Positions 12,100 through 23,789 are shown, counted from the first letter of the stretch. The stretch is DNA of 64,000 bases from Sinonovacula constricta (GCA_007844125.1 CM017573.1:1822293-1886292); one strand, 5' to 3'. The notes: generated by a model not told the origin, from the letters alone. Made by a program: numbers and translations.

Positions 12100-14022
12100 A
12101 TGGTTTGCACTGAATTAGCCTGTTTCCTTGACACTAGTTGACAGTACAGTTGTTGTTTTTACCGTTCAACTTTCACTTTTCGCTCGCTTACGGCTCCAGA
12201 GTATCGGAGAGATTATAGTTTATTTTAACGCAACCGATTTACTTTTTCTTGCAACATGTGTATATTTTACTTTTTTAAATTCATTATACTCTCATAGTTG
12301 ACAATTTAAACAACATTTTCGTATAAACGGACATTTGTCTTTCGTACCCATGTATTTTCGTAATCAAATCTGCCGTTTTTTGGTCGTTTTATAACCTACA
12401 TTCTAGCAGGCCATTCTTTAAACAAAGCAAATTTGATAACGACAACATTTATATTTCTTTTAACATGGTATTTACTTCATATTAGGATGCATTATATTTA
12501 TAGAGTAGCAGTCACCTTGTTACCATAGACGGTTTTAGACCACCCCACTGCTGGACCAAGCCATGGGAACAGACATAGAGAGAAAGGGAGGGACAGATTA
12601 CCTCTTGTAATGCATGACAACCAGCCAAGCACCAGCTAACTAGTTGTGTAATTTGTGTTTTGAGTAAGTTTTAGAACTACATGTAGAATATGTACTACTA
12701 GAAATTTATGGTCCACAACAACTTTATTATTATTTATTTTACAGACTTGCGCCTGCCTTATGTAGTCAGTATTGACTTTTGGCAGTACAAAGTTGAAGTT
12801 GAAGTATTAGATCAGTTCATAAGCTCACCATGAGGCTAGCCACTTACTTTATTTTCATTATCCACATTTTTTTAATTTGAAAAATCACTACACCACACTG
12901 AAATGCTGCTTTATAATGACAAGTAGTCTATTAATTAGTGGTAATATAATCTGTGCCCATATGCTGACTTAAAATGAAACTAGTGCTAGTGCAACCAGTT
13001 TTAAAATTGATAGCTGATCAGTTTACTCATATTTGGAATGTGAGCAAGTGAATGTGTTGTCAGCTATTACTCCAGTGTCCTTGGTGGCTCACTGCGTGTT
13101 TTTAGTCCTGGTTGTAATGAAAACATTCATGTGGAAGGGTCTGTCAGCTGACCCAATCTGGGGTCCTCCTTCACAGTCATAACTGAACATCACTATAGTA
13201 ACTTAGTAACCATAATATTGTTGCCATGTTATATCTATTGAAAAAAAATAAACAAAAGGTGTTAAAACACAATAATGGATTACAATATCACCACCACTGA
13301 AAACATATTATTGATATGTGACTATGCTACCTTTCATGATGTCTTCAGGTTGGGAGAATCAATATGTTGAAACAGTTTTCAAACTATTTTTTTTAGAGGC
13401 TTAATGATCTTATAAATATTATTTGATCCATGTTTGAGCATGCAACTATGTCAACTTAATGTGTCACTCATAAATAGTACAATTATGTGCCAGACTGTTA
13501 TGATGTATTTGAAATACATGTATGATGCATGGCTCACAACAAAGTCTAAATGTGAATATTACTGTCACTTAACTGTGTTCAAGCCACTACAGAAATGTTT
13601 TTCATGATAAAGAGTATAAATTTTAGTAAGGAAACCAAAGGATTAAGATAATTTACACCAGAAAATCAATTATTACCCATGTGAATATTTTTATACTTTT
13701 AAAATTATGACAAATTCGAAAGGATTGACTTGCCAGCTTAGGGGAAAGATTTTTTTAAAGGGGAATATATCTGATCAAATCCAATTGCAAATGAATTGTT
13801 GCAGCCCTACATAGAAGAGCTTGCAACTGATATCAAGATCACAAAATTTCTTTTCAATTTTGACCTTTTAATTTGTTAAAGTTTTGTGTTATTTGCAGTT
13901 TTAAATTTGTTAAGATGTTTTTTGTGATTTTTCCCGCAAATAACCCATACTGCAAAATTTTCAATAAAAAACAAAACAAGTCACATATAATCACATATTT
14001 AGCAAATTTATTTAAATTGCAG
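12100..14022. other. Presumed intron, no clear gene
   Basis: AT-rich DNA between the candidate exons. A weak SINE-3-like fragment lies near 13,080-13,160 (cttggtggctcactgc, then gtcagctgacc). Nothing else is recognisable. Confidence 0.5.
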
Positions 14023-14091
14023 TTATGTGGCCAACGGTCATCAGAAGGGGAGATCATTGAAACACAGACCACCAATCAGCCAATAAATATG
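14023..14091 (+). CDS. Candidate second exon of the gene starting at 11,978
   Basis: This 69-nt segment has a good acceptor (tttaaattgcag) and a good donor (gtaagg). It is open in the phase left by the candidate first exon, giving LCGQRSSEGEIIETQTTNQP and then INM. Together the two exons would encode 28 residues. I could not find a convincing third exon, so the product is unknown. The frame of both exons being open, with consensus splice sites at all three boundaries, is suggestive but could be chance over such short segments. Confidence 0.4.
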
Positions 14092-14446
14092 GTAAGGATT
14101 ACATACCAGATACATGTATTGTTTTCAGATTTAATTTCTTTTAAAGCAACTTGGTCACAATTGGTGAAATTAGCATTTTCAGCTCACCTAAGCATACACT
14201 CAAAATAAGCTATTGTGATTGCACACCACCACCATCAAACATTCATAAAAATTCTTTAAATGACATTTCTTCTGAAACTGCTAGCCCACCAAACTTCCTC
14301 AGTCAGGCGCTTCAGCAGACAGAAGGAATGGAAAGTTGTTAAAAGAATATTGATCTGTCAAAAGACATGGCAGCCAGGGTGTATGTCATTTTCCTTATAT
14401 GACTAAGCAAATGTTGCTTCTGTGCAGTTACATATAGTATGATTAT

Positions 14447-14600
14447 TCTAGACCGGATCTGGTAGCGTAATCATTAGAGCATAGGCACCAGGTACTGAAG
14501 ATGTTAAGATGTGCTCGTGGGTACTCCTTGGAATGTCCATCCTATAAAGCAACATGGTCCCTTGGCCAGTCAATCCAGATATATTGGTCAGAGGTGCCTG
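14447..14600 (+). mobile_element. Diverged tRNA-derived SINE head, SINE-1-like
   Basis: The start, accggatctggtagcgtaat, matches the SINE-1 head (accggacctggtagcgcaat) with scattered changes, and an A-box-like block follows. The body differs from SINE-1, so it is either an old copy or a related subfamily. Confidence 0.55.
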
Positions 14601-15931
14601 TCTTTCAAGCATGGACAAAACAATGGTTTATGTTGGGCAACATCATGACAGTAACCTAAAAAATAATGGTAATTACTTACGAAATTTGCTACTTTGCCCT
14701 ACTTTTTTGTAAAATCATGCCCTACTTCTGTCTTACTTTTTGTGAAGAGGCAGTAGAAAGGCTGCATTACGTGAGGAGTGTACACACATGATATTGAAGT
14801 ATCATTAGGGGACACTAGTGTAAAAAAAACTATATTGTCATAAAACTTATTTTCTTTAAATATAGCAGATATGTATGTTGTTATTTTTCCATTGAGAGTG
14901 TTTGATTTGATTTGATTGGTTTATTGTTGTAGTGATTTTGAGACAACGGTCAGAAGAAGGGATGTTGTTGACAGAAGAAGGCATGTTGCTTATGGAATGA
15001 TCATTCAGGAATGACAGTAACTTTTCCCTGGCAGGGATTTCTCAGGAGTGCAATATTATGAACAAAAACCCTGTCAACACAGAAGACTGACTTCTTGGAA
15101 TGAAAACACTGTTATTTGTAAAAAAAAAATAAGGGACCTGTGTGTCCCTTCTACCATAGGCAAGGAAACTGATCTAATGTGCCTGTTAAATCACATCTGT
15201 ATATAACATTATACCATCTAAAGAATATTGTTAGCCTGTGTTTGGGTATCTGTGGATTTAAGTCACTATATTAATTTTGAATTATTTTACATGTCATTTA
15301 AAGTATTCAGTTACTTTTACCTTTTAGAAAACAAAACAAAATGTCATTGTTAATTTACTTTGTTAGACAATTACTATTAGTATGCTAACTTGTATTATTT
15401 ACCTTTATACAAAAATAGTTATTAGACCAGCTTAATGACTGTGTAGTACTAAGAATGTTACATTTTTCATAAATATGTCAGCAAGGGATTAAAAATTGTA
15501 ACTTATCTGTTCATACTTACTTATTATTTATTTTTGTATTATTAATTTTATTATTTATTTAATGAAGCCTATTAGAGGGACACAAATATGCATTAAATCA
15601 CTTTAGTTACGATTTGATAAACATAAAAAAAATTTGAGAAAGTACAGACCTGTACTGCAAGTAATAAAAGATTGTTTACTATGTTTGTACAAAGAATCTA
15701 GTGCAATGTTTTTGTTTAAATTTATTTCATAATAATATTGGGTTACTATATAAACGCTTATTTCATGTTTATGTGTAAACATGTATTTTCTCAAAATGTT
15801 TTGATTTTCTCGTGTTAGGGTTTACAAATGCTTATAGTACCTATATTGGAAATTACAAAGTCAAGTGATCCACATTACTTTTTAATTTCCTATAAAATTA
15901 CTATAAACATCCAGGCAAGACATCATCCTGA

Positions 15932-16247
15932 AACCGGACCTGGTAGCGCAATCGGTAGAGCGACACAGGAGGTATGGGAGGCCCCGGGTGTGATCCCGGG
16001 CCGCGACATACCAAAGTCGTTAAAAATGGTAGTGGTATAGCTCCCTTGCTAACGCTCAAGCAAATATAAGGGTAGTTCCATGACTGGTTGGCCCAGTGTC
16101 AGGATAATGTGACTGGGTGTGGTATCATGCCAGGTGTTCACGGCATGCTATACACAGTGAAGGCAGCACTATATCTGCTTCAAGTGGACACCGTCTCCAG
16201 ATAACTGAAACACTGTTGGTGGGATTATAAACCCAATAAACAAACAA
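15932..16247 (+). mobile_element. SINE-1, full-length copy with target-site duplication
   Basis: The head is tRNA-like, with an A-box-like tagcgcaatcggtagagc and a B-box-like gtgatcccgg. A conserved body follows (ccatgactggttggcccag and ggcatgctatacacagtgaa), then the tail aacccaataaacaaacaaac. It is flanked by a perfect 12-bp duplication, ACATCATCCTGA, at 15,920-15,931 and 16,248-16,259. It encodes no protein, and its mobility would depend on a LINE reverse transcriptase. The intact duplication implies a fairly recent insertion. Confidence 0.93.
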
Positions 16248-16259
16248 ACATCATCCTGA

Positions 16260-16980
16260 CTTATGTTACAACGCATTTGTAATTTAAACTTTCGTGCGTC
16301 TTGAAATAACATGGAATAATTCTGTACAGCACCAAAAAAAGAACATTATTCAGTTATCAATAATACTATTAAAAGCTGGATAGCAATGTAGTGTCAGTAT
16401 AAAAAGATTACAGGTAATTAAGACAAAATGCCAGACTCACTTGCTTTAAACCAATGTTTACATGCTTATAGGTAAAAAGGGAGCAATAAAGACAATTTTA
16501 CAGCTGTAAACATTCTTCTTTTCTATTTTCTAAACCACTATGGCAAATCAAATTCTTACATGCATATACAATATACATGTAGTCATGATGAGGGTCAGGG
16601 CTTTAAATAAGGTTGTTAAAGGGGATTAAAATGAGTGTAAGTAGACAAAAGACATTTTGTCTTCATGTTAACGTTCTGTGTCTTGTACTTGTTCATATTT
16701 AGATTTCATGAATTTTTTTATGTAATTTGCTTAATATTTATTTGATTTTCAAATTTATGTAAGATAATAAATAGTATCTATATAAGTATTTGAGATAGAC
16801 ATGTCAGACAGAAGATTGAAAACATAAGTGAGAATTTTAATATGTTTGTTTTTTAATAACATTGCAAGTAAGTGAATATCAGGGGAATTGATTGTAGGCT
16901 TAACTAAATTGCAGTTTTAATCTTATTTTCATGTTTTAGGTTGTGCTTATTGAAAAATAAATAACACAAAGTATTATTGT
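16260..16980. other. No feature recognised
   Basis: AT-rich DNA between the SINE-1 copy and the poly(A) signal of the candidate minus-strand gene. No open frame or repeat family was recognised. Confidence 0.5.
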
Positions 16981-16986
16981 TATTGT

Positions 16987-16992
16987 TTTATT
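16987..16992 (-). terminator. Poly(A) signal for the candidate minus-strand gene
   Basis: AATAAA on the minus strand, about 70 nt past the TAA at 17,063-17,065. This is a normal distance for the gene's last exon. Confidence 0.4.
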
Positions 16993-17062
16993 TTTTACAA
17001 AAGATGATTTTGATAGTAAAATAATGTGTGTGAAATCAATGTCCATTTGATTTGACAAGTTA

Positions 17063-17272
17063 TTAGCACACATTCAGGTTATCATTGAACTCCTCTTGTA
17101 GGACATGAACCAGTTTATTTTTTGTGGCGACCTTTTCATCCACATCAAACTTCCTTCTCATTATTTTGCCTTCAGCAGTCACCAGTAGAGAATATAGAAA
17201 CAGTTTGCTGTTTTCTCTACGTTGATATACAACCCACAATCATCGCACCAGTAACTTCTGTCTCTTTTGAGT
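17063..17272 (-). CDS. Candidate last exon of a small minus-strand gene, with in-frame TGA
   Basis: Read on the minus strand, the exon follows a good acceptor (ctttgcag). In the phase left by the preceding exon it reads TQKRQKLLVR, then TGA at 17,240-17,242, then 58 open codons to TAA, including RRENSKLFLYSLLVTAEGK and VATKNKLVHVLQEEFNDNL. The second part looks strongly protein-like. A different frame upstream (SKETEVTGAMIVG) also looks protein-like and would join the lower frame if one T near 17,230 were extra. The break may therefore be a sequencing error, a true frameshift in a pseudogene, a missed exon that changes phase, or a recoded TGA. I do not recognise the family. Confidence 0.45.
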
Positions 17273-17901
17273 CTGCAAAGTAAAGAAAAGAAACAACATA
17301 TTTTACATTTTGGTTCATTAAGTTAATGAAAAAAATAATAACAACTAGGCCTATTGTTCTTATAAATCTACATTTAAATAAAATATGTGCAATTGTTGGG
17401 AGACAACACAACTTCCATGTAAAGACAATAAATAATATTTTTTAACTAATTATGTTATGAAGTTCTCACTCAATAGAATGCAAACCCATGCCATGCGGGA
17501 TAAAGTCATGTACTTGACCTGGGGTGCCCCTTAATCACAACAAAATTTAAAGAAACAATGTAAAAGATTTTTTTTTTAAATTTAATCACCATGTACAGTA
17601 ATGTGCCAAAATATAAGGGAATGAAATGAAAAGCAAGCTGGCTATATTGGTAGCTGTAAAAAAAAACAACTTTACTAACAAAACGTGTGCCAGATTTAGA
17701 CTATAATTTTAGTCAAACTTTTTTTTATTTAAGTACAAAATATGTCAATATAGTCTTCAGACCATTCTTTGAGGCTATAAGACAGATGTACTGTTTTTGT
17801 TCTCTAGTTGACAAGATGGAATCATTATTAACATTAACTTAAAATTCATTTGGGTTGCAGTACACTGGTGGCTCTACCATGACATTTGTCTTGGGTCTTA
17901 C

Positions 17902-17983
17902 TGCACCACTGTAGCTGGACATCATTATCATGAGCACATCCGTGTCTTTGTGATGCATTTCAAAGTCAGCAAAAAAATATGAG
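17902..17983 (-). CDS. Candidate middle exon of the small minus-strand gene
   Basis: The 82-nt exon lies between an acceptor (cacag) and a strong donor (gtaaga) on the minus strand. Its first base completes the Ser codon left open by the exon at 18,129-18,157. It encodes SYFFADFEMHHKDTDVLMIM then MSSYSGA. No stop occurs in this frame, while the other two frames are broken. The mix of aromatic and acidic residues looks like a folded domain, but I do not recognise it. Reading through the donor stays open for another 20 codons before TAA, so an alternative terminal exon is possible. Confidence 0.45.
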
Positions 17984-18128
17984 CTGTGCAGTTAGTTGCT
18001 TTTAGTGGCATTTTTTAATGAAGGACTAGACTTGGGAGCCCAGTGGCAGCAAGCACTTGATCTCATTTCTATGTTTCTAAATTTAATCGTCATACAGTCT
18101 GAGTGATAGAAACAAAATTCATCCTTAC

Positions 18129-18157
18129 CTTTCCTGATTGGTCATTGAGCATTGCAT
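18129..18157 (-). CDS. Candidate first coding exon of the small minus-strand gene
   Basis: The exon as a whole is 18,129-18,220, with an acceptor (gtgttcacag) and a donor (gtaagg). An in-frame TAG precedes the ATG at 18,155-18,157. The coding part reads MQCSMTNQE plus two bases that join the next exon as Ser. A second ATG four codons in gives MTNQESSYFF and may be the real start. The exact phase fit to the next exon favours this reading over the alternative frame MRDKLVPENAMLNDQSGK, which would hit a stop early in the next exon. Confidence 0.42.
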
Positions 18158-18354
18158 TCTCCGGCACTAATTTATCTCGCATATTGGATCAGGTCATCTT
18201 TAGCATCAGGCTTTCATTTCCTGTGAACACATATGAAAATTATATTAAAGCTTTGCACTTATTATGAGAATGACAATATTTTTATTTATTGAATTTGTTT
18301 ATTTAATATTGTGTTTACACACTCATTTATAATGTAAAGGAGCAGGAAAAAGTG

Positions 18355-18425
18355 AACCTCCTCAAGATTTTAACTATAGACCTCCCCAACTCTAGCGGAT
18401 CACAATACCAACTGAGCTAAAGAGG
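18355..18425 (-). mobile_element. Fragment of a tRNA-derived SINE head
   Basis: On the minus strand, cctctttagctcagttggta is an A-box-type tRNA start (TAGCTCAGTTGG). The rest of the body does not match SINE-1, SINE-2 or SINE-3 well. Confidence 0.5.
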
Positions 18426-18629
18426 TTCAGTGAATAAACTACCAGTGAACAAGTTATGCAGGGGGGTGGGGATGTCCCACCAACCGGGTAAAAGAGTAAA
18501 ATTGTTAAAGCACATACATGTAAGCTTAAAAGATATTAAGTAAATTTTGTCTGCAGACTGCTTAGGTCGAAGATAGGGTCCCTTACTGTGTATACACATC
18601 TAGTATTTACTGCGCTTAAGTTGAATTGA

Positions 18630-18676
18630 CCTTGATTAAAACCCCACCCACCAAAATTTTCTGGATCCGCCCCTGC
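18630..18676 (-). mobile_element. Possible end of a DNA transposon
   Basis: On the minus strand, caggggcggatccag at 18,661-18,675 has the look of the terminus of many non-autonomous hAT-like elements. I did not find the matching other end, so this is tentative. Confidence 0.3.
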
Positions 18677-18831
18677 ATTGAAACCACTACACTTCTCTTC
18701 TTGCTAAAAGATGTTCACCCTGAATCACATCCCAGGTTCTACAGCATACCACTGTTTAATATCACGCATTACTTGAGCTTGCATGCATGTGTTTTCACAA
18801 CTCTTTTACCTAGTTAGTGAAGGGGGATGCA

Positions 18832-18853
18832 CCCCCCCCCCCCCCCCCCCCCC
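18832..18853 (+). repeat. Poly-C tract of 22 bases
   Basis: An uninterrupted run of C, followed by T and four more C. Such tracts are prone to length errors in assembly. Confidence 0.95.
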
Positions 18854-19369
18854 TCCCCGACCGATCTGTTTCTTTTGGTTTGATAACCGTGGGACCTGCT
18901 TATTGTAAACAACTTTTACCAAGTGGCAGTAATAAGGTAACTTGAAGTTCGAACAACATACTGAATAATTAGCATTTCAAATTTGCTTACTGTACAGGAT
19001 CCTTTATATTTTATGAAAGATTTACGTCACAGATGTGAGCAATCATCGGCATGCAATGAATACACGTTTTATAATGGTCCAACAACAAACAAACGCGTAC
19101 CATTAGGAAAAAATCGTGTGCATACAGAAAGATTTTAACAAGTTTTCAGAAACTGAGAAAGCGAAAGTAGAAACTAGAATATTGACCTACTTGTTGTATG
19201 CTGATACTGATAGCGTCTAGCGGAGCCAGCTGCATAAAATCCTTTTCCTAGTTTCGTCCTACGACTGATTCAAGTTCTGTTGAATTTTCCTGTCTTATTT
19301 TTTATCCTAGCACATTTTTCTATCGACACTATCTCTTCAATTCAGTCAAACAAGCTTTTCGATTCAGCA

Positions 19370-19560
19370 TGGCCATGTTTATACATTCGCCATCGCGCTA
19401 GCGATGAACTGCGCATGCGTTATGAATGATCGTGTGGCGAGAATATCGGGATTTTCACGGGCTAGTCAATCGTACGCGATTATGATTCGTACAATGTCGG
19501 AAGACTTCCACCACAAACAAATATTGGGATATATATCGATGGCAATCGGGGTCTAATTTA
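19370..19560. promoter_or_regulatory. Candidate CpG-rich promoter
   Basis: CpG is much denser here than in the surrounding DNA. GCGCATGCGT at 19,411-19,420 matches the NRF1 consensus core. The position fits an upstream promoter for the minus-strand gene at 17-18.2 kb, with a non-coding first exon. It could equally serve a + strand transcript. No start site can be proven from sequence. Confidence 0.4.
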
Positions 19561-20092
19561 CGTTCTACTATGCTCAAATTTTGAACATCTTCAAATGGAA
19601 GGCTATATTTTCGCATGTAATAGGTTTGATCTGCTTTTATTTAGGCGATTTTGAACTAATGGGTGGCTTTAATAATATACTATTTCTATTCTTATTGTAT
19701 GATCATCATTGGTTCCAACCATGCTGTAAGATGAACGTCACTCTGCACTTTTGTGACCACACTGACATCAATAGTGTATATTGTCTAAGTAAGAACATTG
19801 TATTGTATTCTTATAGCAGAATCATAATATCATTCTTAAGATAAACTTGGCCTATTTTACAGATTTATTTAAAATGAATATAAATAATCTTAGAAATAGT
19901 GATTTAAGAAATTGAAAAACAACAACAAACCACAATCAATAACTTGCTGGATGAGATTGTTTAGATAGATCACTAACAATGAACCAGAAGCTAAGATAAT
20001 ACGAAATGTGTATTAACAAATCTACATATTGTAATTTGGTCTAATCATAGTAACAGAAACAAGCACACCCTGTGAAAACAGTAATTAAACAG

Positions 20093-20461
20093 CAGGCACG
20101 TATCTGGGCCGGTTTTGAAATTACGCACAATTACAAGGGAAATAACCTTTGTAATAATACTTTTGAAAATATTAGGTTCTTTTCTAATGAATAACATGTA
20201 AAATGCGGACATGCGAGGAACTTAACGCAAATATAAACGACTAAAATCCTGACGTGTTTAAGTTTAATCATTTTAAACCTTTTCAACTCGATTGGTGTAG
20301 TAATAAGATTTTATAACATAGAAACTACAGAAAAAGAATATATCATTCCTGACCCGGGTTAAGCTTCGACTCTCTTAGTGTGTTTGGTACTTTTAGATTT
20401 TCGATTTTTCGAGCGGAGGTTACGCACGTGCGTAAAGTGCGTAATGGGAGAAACGCGCCTG
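20093..20461. mobile_element. 369-bp hAT-type MITE with perfect 8-bp target duplication
   Basis: The ends are inverted: CAGGCACGTATCT at the left and, as reverse complement, CAGGCGCGTTTCT at the right. Both ends continue to an ATTACGCAC block. TTAAACAG flanks both sides (20,085-20,092 and 20,462-20,469). An 8-bp duplication with CAGG-type ends is diagnostic of hAT elements. A perfect palindrome, TTACGCACGTGCGTAA, lies near the right end (20,420-20,435). No transposase is encoded. Confidence 0.9.
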
Positions 20462-20538
20462 TTAAACAGCATTTAAAAAGTAGACAATAGCAAAATTAAT
20501 TTGTCTGAACAGATCAGACCTGAGAGTCATGCATATGC

Positions 20539-22683
20539 TTAATTGAAAAGCATTGAAAACTGGAAAATGCCAACACTGCAGCCTTATCTGGCAGTAAAAT
20601 GAAAGGTCTATGGGTAGCAGGGTGAGGTATGCCGGCTAGACACATCCTCAGGATGCAGTGGTCTCAGTGAGGGGGCGGAGAGTAAAGTCTTGCTGACCAA
20701 GGGCAGTGCAGTATGCCCAAGTACATCAAGTGTGACTAATGACCTTATGACCTTCCCCTCTGTGATATCTATGTAACTGGTTTACGATCCTTCCCACTGT
20801 GATATCTATGTAACTGGTTTACGATCCTTCCCACTGTGATATCTATGTAACTGGTTTACGATCCTCCCCACTGTGATATCTATGTAACTGGTTTACGATC
20901 CTCCCCACTGTGATATCTATGTAACTGGTTTACGATCCTTCCCACTGTGATATCTATGTAACTGGTTTACGATCCTTCCCACTGTGATATCTATGTAACT
21001 GGTTTACGATCTTTCCCACTGTGATATCTATGTAACTGGTTTACGATCCTTCCCACTGTGATATCTATGTAACTGGTTTACGATCCTTCCCACTGTGATA
21101 TCTATGTAACTGGTTTACGATCCTTCCCACTGTGATATCTATGTAACTGGTTTACGATCCTTCCCACTGTGATATCTATGTAACTGGTTTACGATCCTTC
21201 CCACTGTGATATCTATGTAACTGGTTTACGATCCTCCCCACTGTGATATCTATGTAACTGGTTTACGATCCTTCCCACTGTGATATATATATGTAACTGG
21301 TTTACGATCCTCCCCACTGTGATATCTATGTAACTGGTTTACGATCCTTCCCACTGTGATATCTATGTAACTGGTTTACGATCCTTCCCACTGTGATATC
21401 TATGTAACTGGTTTACGATCCTTCCCACTGTGATATCTCTGTAACTGGTTTACGATCCTTCCCACTGTGATATCTATGTAACTGGTTTACTATCCTTCCC
21501 ACTGTGATATCTATGTAACTGGTTTACGATCCTTCCCACGGTGATATCTATGTAACTGATTTACGATCCTTCCCACTGTGATATCTATGTAACTGGTTTA
21601 CGATCCTCCCCACTGTGATATCTATGTAACTGGTTTACGATTCTTCCCACTGTGATATATATGTAACTGGTTTACGATCCTCCCCACTGTGATATCTATG
21701 TAACTGGTTTACGATCCTTCCGACTGCGATATCTATGTAACTGGTTTACGGTCCTTCCCACTGTGATATCTATGTAACTGGTTTACGATCCTTCCCACTG
21801 TGATATCTATGTAACTGGTTTACGATCCTTCCCACTGTGATATCTATGTTACTGGTTTACGATCCTCCCCACTGTGATATCTATGTAACTGGTTTACGAT
21901 CCTCCCCACTGTGATATCTATGTAACTGGTTTACGATCCTTCCCCACAGTGATATCTATGTAACTGGTTTACGATCCTTCCCACTGTGATATCTATGTAC
22001 CTGGTTTACGATCCTTCCCACTGTGATATCTATGTTACTGGTTTACGATCCTTCCCGCTGTGATATCTATGTAACTGGTTTAAGATCCTTCCCGCTGTGA
22101 TAACTATGTAACTGGTTTACGATCCTTCCCCACTGTGGTATCTATGTAACTGGTTTACGATCCTTCCCCACTGTGATATCTATGTAACTGGTTTACGATC
22201 CTTCCCACTGTAATATCTATGTAACTGGTTTACGATCCTTCCCACTGTGATATCTATGTAACTGGTTTACGATCCTTCCCACTGTGATATCTATGTAACT
22301 GGTTTACGATCCTCCCCACTGTGATATCTATGTAACTGGTTTACGATCCTCCCCACTGTGATATCTATGTTACTGGTTTACGGTCCTTCCCACTGTGATA
22401 TCTATGTAACTGGTTTACGATCCTCCCCACTGTGATATCTGTGTAACTGGTTTACGATCCTTCCCCCTGTGATATCTATGTAACTGGTTTACGATCCTTC
22501 CCCACTGTGATATCTATGTAACTGGTTTACGATCCTTCCCACTGTGATATCTATGTAACTGGTTTACGATCCTTCCCACTGTGATATCTATGTAACTGGT
22601 TTATGATCCTCCCCACTGTGATATCCCAGCATGGTGCTATCTTGTGATGGCGCTCTAAAGACTGTCATTTTCGATGCCTTTAA
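20539..22683. mobile_element. Element A copy expanded by an internal 37-bp minisatellite
   Basis: The copy is bounded by TTAA (20,539-20,542 and 22,680-22,683) with imperfect inverted ends (aaaagcattgaaaactg left; aaaggcatcgaaaatgac as reverse complement right). Its left body aligns with Element A at 34,458-34,808 (gttgaccaa, gtgcag, gccca blocks). The right end shares the cagcatggtg block. The 37-bp array occupies most of it. Confidence 0.75.
20761..22626 (+). repeat. 37-bp minisatellite, about 50 copies
   Basis: The unit contains tgtgatatctatgtaactgg then tttacgatccttcccac. Copies are nearly identical, with a few single-base variants (ctcccc for cttccc, and 38-bp units with an extra C). 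The frame is not kept open, so there is no coding potential. Confidence 0.97.
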
Positions 22684-23129
22684 GTGTGCTTAATGCTCAA
22701 GGCAAAGAGGAATGTAAAACTATAAACGTGTACTTCGAATTATTGGGGCGGCCACCATTCCCCTGTCTCCCAAATTTCTGTGCCTATGGAAACCACCGGA
22801 TCGTATTATTTCAGATATTCTTAAGTGTACTGAATCTATACCTGGTCACGTCTTAAAATCTTAAATTGATCGTGGTTTTTGAATAGATGTTGATATTAGA
22901 TACATCTGTTAAGTGTTATACCTTTAAAATTTGCCAAAATTCATGTTATAATAGTTATGATGATATGACACTATTCCTTCAACAGAAAAAATACAAGTGC
23001 ACATAACTTTTATATTTGCCAAATACTGAAATGCTCAATCTTAGGGATCATACAAAAGGTTTCGGTCGACAACCACTTTGGTCGTACACCTTTTGTACAG
23101 GTGACTGTATTCGAGTTATGTCGCTTGTC

Positions 23130-23345
23130 CCAAACAGGTGTCAACAATCTATTTATAGCACAGCTGAGCGTTTTGTCCCGACCGGAAATTGTCTAATTTT
23201 GGTGGGGCAGGTAGAATTTCACTTCTGTTTGTGAGTTGTTCGGAAATATTTGTGAGCTGTTTTCGCAAGTTTTTGTTCTTTTACGTATTCAGTATGGAAT
23301 TTAAGAAATAACATCAGGATACATCGTTTGATTGGAAGGGAAGAG
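23130..23345 (+). promoter_or_regulatory. Candidate promoter and non-coding first exon
   Basis: An ETS-type accggaaat lies at 23,181-23,189 in CpG-containing DNA. A strong donor (gtgagt) follows at 23,346. Only a short upstream frame (ATG GAA TTT AAG AAA TAA near 23,293) occurs before the donor. The SESTD1-like start exon has an acceptor four bases before its ATG, so an upstream non-coding exon must exist, and this is one candidate. The link is inferred. Confidence 0.3.
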
Positions 23346-23789
23346 GTGAGTACAGAGAACATATTTACAGGTGTGTTAAATAAATGCAGGTCGAAATGAA
23401 CTCGGTTTTGGGGTTAGAGAGTTTGCCAAGTTTAGTTTAAAAGTTGTACATTTCACTAGGGCATTCTTAATTTTCTGTGTTCGTAGTGCGATTTGTGTCT
23501 TTATAAAATACACATTTTTATACATGATTTTGTAAAATAAATGTACCAGTACAAGTATCACTATCAGTGCATACTTTGAATAACTGTGTGATGAATAATT
23601 CGATAACACTTACCTGTCACTACATCTGCATATACCTGTAATTAAGGTTAAAGTCTTTTTCAGAAACCATATTTTTACTTGTAATATTCAAGTTTTAAAA
23701 GTGAAAATATTTCTTGCAGCAAATATTTTTGTTTATCTTAGTAAATTTGACTAACAGGCATACCGTTTCTCTTTATGGCTAACTTTCTG

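Noticed and set aside
14151..14342. 63-codon frame ending NFLSQALQQTEGMESC as a third exon of the candidate gene
   Set aside because: Its acceptor phase does not fit the exon at 14,023-14,091, and the intron would be only about 90 bp. It may still be chance open sequence.
20761..22626. CRISPR-like array
   Set aside because: Units are contiguous with no variable spacers, and the setting is eukaryotic. It is a minisatellite.
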